DNA from: Prorocentrum cordatum
Lineage: Eukaryota > Sar > Dinophyceae > Prorocentrales > Prorocentraceae
Length of the DNA stretch: 47,500 nt
NCBI GenBank assembly: GCA_963575745.1
Contig: CAUYUJ010014630.1
Coordinates: 236,439 to 283,938, forward strand
Direction of reading: 5' to 3'
Under the pieces are notes generated by a model. The model did no database searches and was not told the DNA's origin. It saw nothing but the letters and a program-made list of their open reading frames with translations. The position numbers and the translations under genes were made by a program. Positions 42,147 to 47,500 of the stretch are shown piece by piece; the stretch's first letter is position 1, and every line of letters starts with the position of its first letter.

Positions 42147-45100
42147 GGGTCGACTCGACGAGGTCCGACTCGCCGAGCGCACCAAGCCACTCCGCTTCCT
42201 CCTTGACAACTCATCAGCTGTCTGGTGCGCGGTGTCCACCCAGGGTAGGTATAGTTTGATGCCTGTTGCCACTGAAAGTGCACTAATCTTCCTCAGCAGG
42301 TAGTTGAGATGCGGGGCCGACGAACGCCCCTTTGCTGCAGCTGAGGCCAACGGTTCATTATCCTCCATGTTGCAGATAGCGTGGTCATGTGATCCCGGAA
42401 GAAGAGAGAGCGCCTGACAAAGCCTGACCACGGCTCGGCCTTCTCCCAAGATGATGTGGTCAGGCAAGCGCCATCGCCCCGCATCCAGCTCGTGCCACAT
42501 CTCCTGAGGGATCTGCAGCAGCTCACGCGGGATGCGTGACACTGGGATGCGGCCTCGCAGCTCCCGATCGGCACGATTCAAATGGAGGACCGTGCCGTCC
42601 AGCCTGGAAACCGTATGCCCAGGCCTCGTACCCGCTCCGATGACTTGCTCTGACTCACTCTGGGTGATGGGCGTCACGACGAGGCCGTACCCGCCGTGGT
42701 CGACTCGGTTGGCGCCCTCCGCATCAGAAGCAAAGAGTACGGGCGCTGCCGGTAGGTCCAAGACACACGACATCATCGGGATCATGTCTCTCATGACGCG
42801 CACCTCGCGGCGGGCGGAGGCCCACCATCGTGCAACTTGACCCTGCCTCTTCTCAAGCAGGTCGAACACTGCGGCAGGGATGGCCATGAGTTCGCGCCTC
42901 AGGAGCGCCCCCCACAGCCACACGCCCACCAACGCCCTGAGCAGCTCCACGTCCACCCAGGGCGTCTCCATGATCCACGTGAGTGCCGCCTCCAAACAGC
43001 TGGCTTTGCCACCCGCCAGCTTCAGTCGAGGCGGAAAGTTCTGCAACTCGTAGCCCACGATCTTCGAGCCCTCCTCGATCCTCTCGCGTTCGTTGACGAC
43101 GAAGCCGGCCTGCTCCCAGGCGTCGGCGACCTTCTGCATCATCTGCTCACTCACCACGTCAGCCGACCCGCCCCTGGGGCAAGCAGCTATGTTGAGCCCG
43201 TCGTCCACGTGCACGTAGATCGCCTGGAAGCCTGGGCGCAGCCGCACGCTGCCGCCCCGACGGCACAGCTCGTTCAGCACGAAGAGGCCCTCCTCCTCAC
43301 TCTCAAAGCCCCACTGGGTGTGACGCGGCTTCTCCCGCCCCGTCCTGAGCCATCCTCCTGGTCCTCGACCTGTGGTCAGCATCCGAAGCGCCGCCCTGAC
43401 CACACTGAGGGCGATCATGCGGCGCAAGCCAGGCGGGTAGGCCTGCAGCCGGCGCGACCTGAAGATGCCGCGCTCGTTCTTCCCGTAGGCCTTCTCGTGA
43501 CGGTGTCTCCCATCACAAAGCAGGGCCTGCTCGTGAATGCCGTCCAAGTTCGAAGCCAGGGTGGTAGGCTTCTGAGACGGCCCCCCGTACATGCACTGGT
43601 CGATCCTGGTGGTCTGCACGCCGTGTCGCTCCAGCATGCCCTTCACTGCTTCCAGGTCCCAGATGCTCGGGTACGGCTCCTCCTCTGGGTCCGCAGGGTG
43701 CTCGAACAGGTAGCCCCCCCCGTACTGCTCCTCCACGTCGCACAAGGCCAGTAGGTTGAAGAGCAGCACGTTCGCCTCCGTGACCCTCACGCGCTCTTCC
43801 TTCGACAGGTCGCTCCTGCCCAGTGGCTCCGACCGAAATCGAAGTGGCCGAGGACCTCCTCCGTGGAAGCGCGCTCTACTCCACGTGGCACAGGGGGTTG
43901 CGCCAAGGATAATGTCAATGAGGCCCTGTTCGATCATTTCCAGCAGCATAGCGATCAGCTTGGGGTCCGCCAGATCCCACCTGCGATCAAAAGCAAGATC
44001 CACTCCGAAGAAAAAGATCGCCACCCCGTATTCGACAGCAAACTCCTCCACATAGTGATGGATGTCCAACTTCCTCCGGCCGCCCGCGAACGCGCGCAGC
44101 ACGATGATCACTCGGTGGCGCTCAGGTTTCAGCTCACGGACTTTAACCAAGAAAGCCTCGGGGGAGAGCCCAGCCTCTTGGCGCCGCTCAGCGCGGCGCA
44201 AGGCCTTCTCCTTGACCCACTCGACGTCCTCCACAACGGCCTCGCCAGGAAGATCGTTCCACTGGCTCTCCCTGGACTCTCCGAAAGCGGCCGACCTCAC
44301 CAGTGTCCTCCCCACTGCCTCCAGGTTGATGCACATCAGGATGCGAACAGCATGAGACAACCCCATCGGTAGTCTGGCGTAGCAAGGGCACACCAGAGAC
44401 CACTCCTGGAGTCCGCTCCTCATGTCCACGGGTAACAAGGACCATACTGCTGCCGCCGGGATGGCGGGGGTCGCCATCCACTTCCACATCCACTCAGGCA
44501 AGAGAACTGAAGAGAATGCGTTGCTCTCATCACATCGTGCCATGTGTATCTCCATGCCTGGCGCTCGCATCATAGCAAGCGCCCCTCATCCGCCTAGTCC
44601 GTGTTCTCCACGGCGTCGCGCATCACTCCAGAGATAGTTTGTGGGCACTGCCATGATGAGCTTCCTCAACTTAAAGCCGTCCTTCTTCAAAACTGCTGAA
44701 ACTCCATTGATCGTCATCACCTCGCTCCTCGGTCTAAATACCCACAGCCCCGGCGGAAGGTCCTCACGATGCAGGTAAGATATCCACTGCTCCATCTGGC
44801 CCCCAAAGAACCCAAACTGCCTCTCTAGTTCCTCCACGTGCTGCATGGACTTGCCTGCCATCTCGACGACGTTCTCCTCCTTCTCGCAGTACTCTGCCTC
44901 ATCGGCAGGCAACGCCTCGAGCAGCGGGACAACCTTCAGCGTCGTCACTTCGTCCACTCTGTTGGCAATGAACTCCGTGTGGACGTCTCTCTTGTGCACT
45001 CTCCTGTAGCCTATCTGGTTCAACTTCAGTAGCTCGCACGTCGCTTGCACGCCTGTCACTGGGAACAGCCGGCGAACATTGAGCTGGTCCTTAGCGCGCT

Positions 45101-45794
45101 GGATCGCCCGCGCCTGGACCCGCCCGACAGCAGAGTTCGTCGTCACCTCATTGCTAAACTTCTGCTGCCACGGTGTGGTCTGCTGCTTCATATTGCCCAG
45201 GTAGGTCGAGTTGAGAGCACTGAGCACTCGATTGGCAACCTTCCTCACCATCTGCTTCCGATGTAGCCTCTGCCTACTCCGACCCGAACGCACCGACACA
45301 CGACCTGGCTGTGCAAGAAGTGGAACTGGTAGGACCGCGTCGCTGGCACCGAAAGCAGAGGCCATTTCAGATATCGAAGGGAAACTCTGAGTGTAACTGA
45401 ACTTCGCATCTTCACTAGGCTTATCTGGTTTGGCAATCCATCTCTCCTCCCCCCGAGGCCGGTACCCTCTGGTCTTCTCGCTTGGCGGCGGATGAGGCTG
45501 AGCAGTGCGTGACTGGGGGGCCCCCCCCAGCCCGGCACCCTCTGGCCTCCCAGACCCGCCTTGAGCGAAGACTGAGCAGTGCGTGCCTGGGGGGGCTCCA
45601 TCAACATCCTCGAACTGACCCTGTCGCTGCCCTGCGCGGGCATCTCGCAGCCCTTCACCCCGCGACTCGTGGTGAAGGGCCCCCGGCAGGCGTCGACCTC
45701 CCGAGCTCTTGTCGCCACGACCACGGCCCTTGTCCTTGTCCTTCCCCTCGCCGCCGTTCCGTCGACGTAACTCTGCTGCAACTCGTTCAGCCCG
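42144..45794 (-). CDS. Pol: reverse transcriptase with inserted methyltransferase-like domain, RNase H (one in-frame TGA)
   Basis: One frame, 45794-42144, interrupted by TGA at 44588-44586. Before the TGA: a Lys/Arg/Gly-rich linker, then RT fingers (FKLRKLIMAVPTNYLWSD). After it, counted from the ATG at 44573: motif A CDESNAF (14-20), motif B ARLPMGLSHAVRI (66-78), then about 370 residues before motif C YVHVDDGLNIA (453-463, catalytic D457-D458). The insert carries C5-methyltransferase-like motifs: VLRAFAGG (158-165), VDL (191-193), DIILGATPCATWSRARF (220-236, Cys228), LFEHP (289-293) and QCMYGGPSQKPTTLASN (326-342). The thumb and an RNase H domain follow (D617, E711, D738, D787; PWVDTAHQTADELS near the end). 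RT and RNase H are certain by motif; methyltransferase activity is inferred. Confidence 0.85.
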
Positions 45795-47184
45795 TTAGTG
45801 CTCCATCTTGCTGTGCGTCGTCGCCTCCGTGATGAGCCAGCCAGGCGCGATGTCTATCCCGCTCCCTGGGGCGGTGACTGCCCTCAGCCTGGCTGCGCCC
45901 GCCTTGTCGCGCGTGCGTGACTCGTGCACATAGGCCGACAGATGGCGCAACCCTATCTCCACATTGTCATTCGTGTTGAGACAAATCATCAACTCCTGGT
46001 CATTCCCGCACTTGCCTAGCTCGAAGTCCAACGTCGCCGCTGTGCTCCACAGCGACTGCCACTGCTCTCCTCCTCGATATCCTGAGAACTGGGACTGAAG
46101 CCAATGTCTGATGCTCGTACTCCCAGCCGCGCGACTGTTCCGATAGATCTCCATCCCCGCCCTCTTGAAGTCCGGCGGCAGCGAGTGGGCCAAGGCGCCC
46201 ACCTCGGCTCCTCCCGCGGCCGCCGCTGGCGCCCCGAACGTGCCATCGAACGTGTTGGTCGTCTCCATATTCTCGAACCCTGACAGCACCGCCTTCAACG
46301 ACTCCACGTCGGGAGCCGAGCGAGTCTCAGCTCCCACATAGCCCCGAGCGGCGAGGGCGGCTCGCACTCCAGGGTTCAGGTCCCCAGTCTGCTCCAGCTG
46401 GTGGACGTAGTTCCAGAAGCGTCGTTCCCACCACGGGTCTGAGCTCGCCCCGGCGCGCAGCATCATGAGAGCCCCCTTCACCTTCTTGGCACATGCCGCT
46501 GCAGAAGTGGCAGCCTGCAGCCCTGGTCCGCCTGGACCACCTCCTGGCACCGCCGACATGGCCGCTGCCGTGGTCGGGCCCGCGCCCGTCGCGGGCTGCG
46601 CTGGCAGGCCCGACGGTGCGGCAGTCCACGACAGCGGCCCAGTGCAGCCCCCCCCCCGTGGCGAAGGCGTGGAACGCGTCCATGGCGGGGTCCACGCTAT
46701 GGGGGGGGGCTGACGGCACCCCAGGCTGCACCATGCCTGGTGGGGGTGCGCTCGGCGGCGGCCATGCTGGCAGCTCGGGCGCACCTCCGCCACCCACAGC
46801 CTCAGTGCCGCTCGCAGGGCCTCCGTCCAGCGTCAGGCTCGCCAGCTGGGCGCGAAGGGCCTCCACCTCGGCCTGCTGTCCCGTGGCGGCGCGCCACCAG
46901 CCGCGCACCGTCTGGATGCCGACCCAGACGGCGGCCACAACGATCAGCGCGGCGCCCAGGCCGAGGCGCACCAGGCTCCCGCGGCCCGTCTCGGCGCGCC
47001 ACGCCAGCATCGCGACGAGCAGGCCCAGGACGCCTAGCGCCCGCGGCGCAAGCCACCAGCCGAGGCTCACGAGGGCGCTCGGCTCGGGCGGCGTCGCGCT
47101 CGCGGCGCTGCCTGGCTCCGATGGCGGTGGAGGGACCATCAGTGCGCGGCGGGCATCTGTGACCTTCCTGGATGGCCACCGCAA
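45795..47184 (-). CDS. Gag-like membrane-anchored protein of the retrotransposon (frameshift at a G10 run)
   Basis: The first part reads from the ATG at 47184. Residues 43-62 and 72-92 are two hydrophobic segments (LAPRALGVLGLLVAMLAW and LGLGAALIVVAAVWVGI), then a short heptad-like stretch (QAEVEALRAQLASL) and a Pro-rich linker. At a run of ten G on the minus strand (46657-46648) the frame must change to continue into an open frame that reads through to the TAA at 45797-45795. The second part has WWERRFWNYVHQLEQTGDL and a long helical C-terminal domain. No zinc knuckle is seen. A structural (gag) role is inferred from position 5' of pol. The TAA separates it from pol in the same frame, so readthrough could make a gag-pol fusion. 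Confidence 0.6.
46648..46657 (-). promoter_or_regulatory. G10 run at the gag frame change (possible slippage site)
   Basis: Ten consecutive G on the coding strand, exactly where the two open frames of the gag-like gene meet. It could be ribosomal or polymerase slippage, a somatic or germline indel, or a sequencing error. Confidence 0.35.
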
Positions 47185-47218
47185 ACCTGGCCCCTCAGGC
47201 CGTCATTGTTGCGGTTGA

Positions 47219-47311
47219 CCCGAAAATCTATGGAAGCACGCTTGCTGTTGGGGAGCAAAGCTGGACCAACACTATACATTAATACCCGCTCGAAGACTCT
47301 CACTTCATCAT
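47219..47311 (-). repeat. Split direct repeat A1 (5' terminus)
   Basis: 93 bp, the 5' end of the element on the minus strand. Equivalent to A2 at 39501-39593. Confidence 0.9.
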
Positions 47312-47319
47312 ATATATAT

Positions 47320-47352
<33 letters not shown>

Positions 47353-47375
47353 TATATATACATATAAAAATATAT
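47312..47375. repeat. AT/CATA microsatellite at the right border of the retrotransposon
   Basis: ATATATAT and (CATA)n directly outside A1. The last 125 bp of the window (47376-47500) hold nothing that I recognise. Confidence 0.85.
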
Positions 47376-47500
47376 ATTCCTCTTCCCATCTTTTTATAAC
47401 TCCGGGCGGGAGGATCCCCCCCAAAAAAAACTGACTCCGGGGATCTGGGGCTTTGGGACCCTCCGGGCTCGGGCCTCGAAGCGGCCCCCTGGGCCTCGCA

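Larger units (their letters stand above)
39123..47311 (-). mobile_element. Tyrosine-recombinase retrotransposon with split direct repeats (8.2 kb)
   Basis: Read on the minus strand the order is A1 (47311-47219), coding region, B1 (39956-39599), A2 (39593-39501), B2 (39483-39123). A1 and A2 are 93 bp with two mismatches; B1 and B2 are about 360 bp and roughly 95 percent alike. This A1-B1-A2-B2 layout is the hallmark of Ngaro/PAT-type elements in the DIRS order, which integrate with a tyrosine recombinase instead of a DDE integrase. The coding region agrees: gag-like, RT with an embedded methyltransferase-like domain, RNase H, tyrosine recombinase and an extra membrane protein. Two in-frame stops and at least three frame changes mark this copy as probably inactive unless recoding occurs. 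The element sits in an AT/CATA microsatellite. Confidence 0.85.

Overview
The window looks like nuclear DNA of a dinoflagellate, most like a large, GC-rich, repeat-swollen genome such as Prorocentrum or a symbiodiniacean; the species is an inference. The grounds are sparse genes in a sea of microsatellites and satellites, short introns that share one sequence (introner-like), a non-canonical GC splice donor, and retroelement families that I recognise from dinoflagellate protein sets. No bacterial-style operons, rRNA genes, convincing tRNA genes or CRISPR arrays are visible.

Layout. 1-1,280: 5' part of an organelle-targeted helical protein gene on the minus strand, running off the left edge, with one intron. 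1,281-4,080: dispersed repeats, a short TIR element (MITE-like) and (GGA)n. 4,083-8,823: a 4.7-kb inverted repeat whose arms are each about 17 copies of a 101-bp satellite. 8,827-11,160: an intron-like relic, CCTCCTGGGG arrays and (CAT)n. 11,575-13,805: the best complete host gene, a two-exon, 686-residue type II membrane protein with Cys-rich modules and a glycosyltransferase-like C-terminus, bracketed by two copies of a composite satellite module. 14,025-31,640: almost only repeats (152-bp and 16-bp tandem arrays, several CAT/GAC/CCA tracts, a second copy of the MITE-like element), with a few weak coding candidates. 31,900-34,715: a decayed RT/RNase H retroelement on the minus strand, split by a (GGA)n expansion. 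34,830-39,120: GT-rich, ACT/ACC and other repeats. 39,123-47,311: an 8.2-kb retrotransposon on the minus strand.

The most interesting object is that last element. Its terminal repeats are arranged A1 - coding region - B1 - A2 - B2, the split direct repeats of Ngaro/PAT-type tyrosine-recombinase retrotransposons, and it encodes a recognisable tyrosine recombinase. Its polyprotein has a gag-like membrane-anchored N-terminus, a reverse transcriptase with a C5-cytosine-methyltransferase-like domain inserted between RT motifs B and C, RNase H, then the recombinase. A separate downstream reading frame encodes a membrane protein with four N-glycosylation sequons. The copy carries two in-frame stop codons and a few frameshifts, so it is probably inactive or relies on recoding.

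The second theme is intron gain. The introns of the two host genes, at 860-1,034 and 12,277-12,446, are homologous to each other although the genes are unrelated, both are phase 0, and a third copy lies outside any visible gene at 8,827-8,935.
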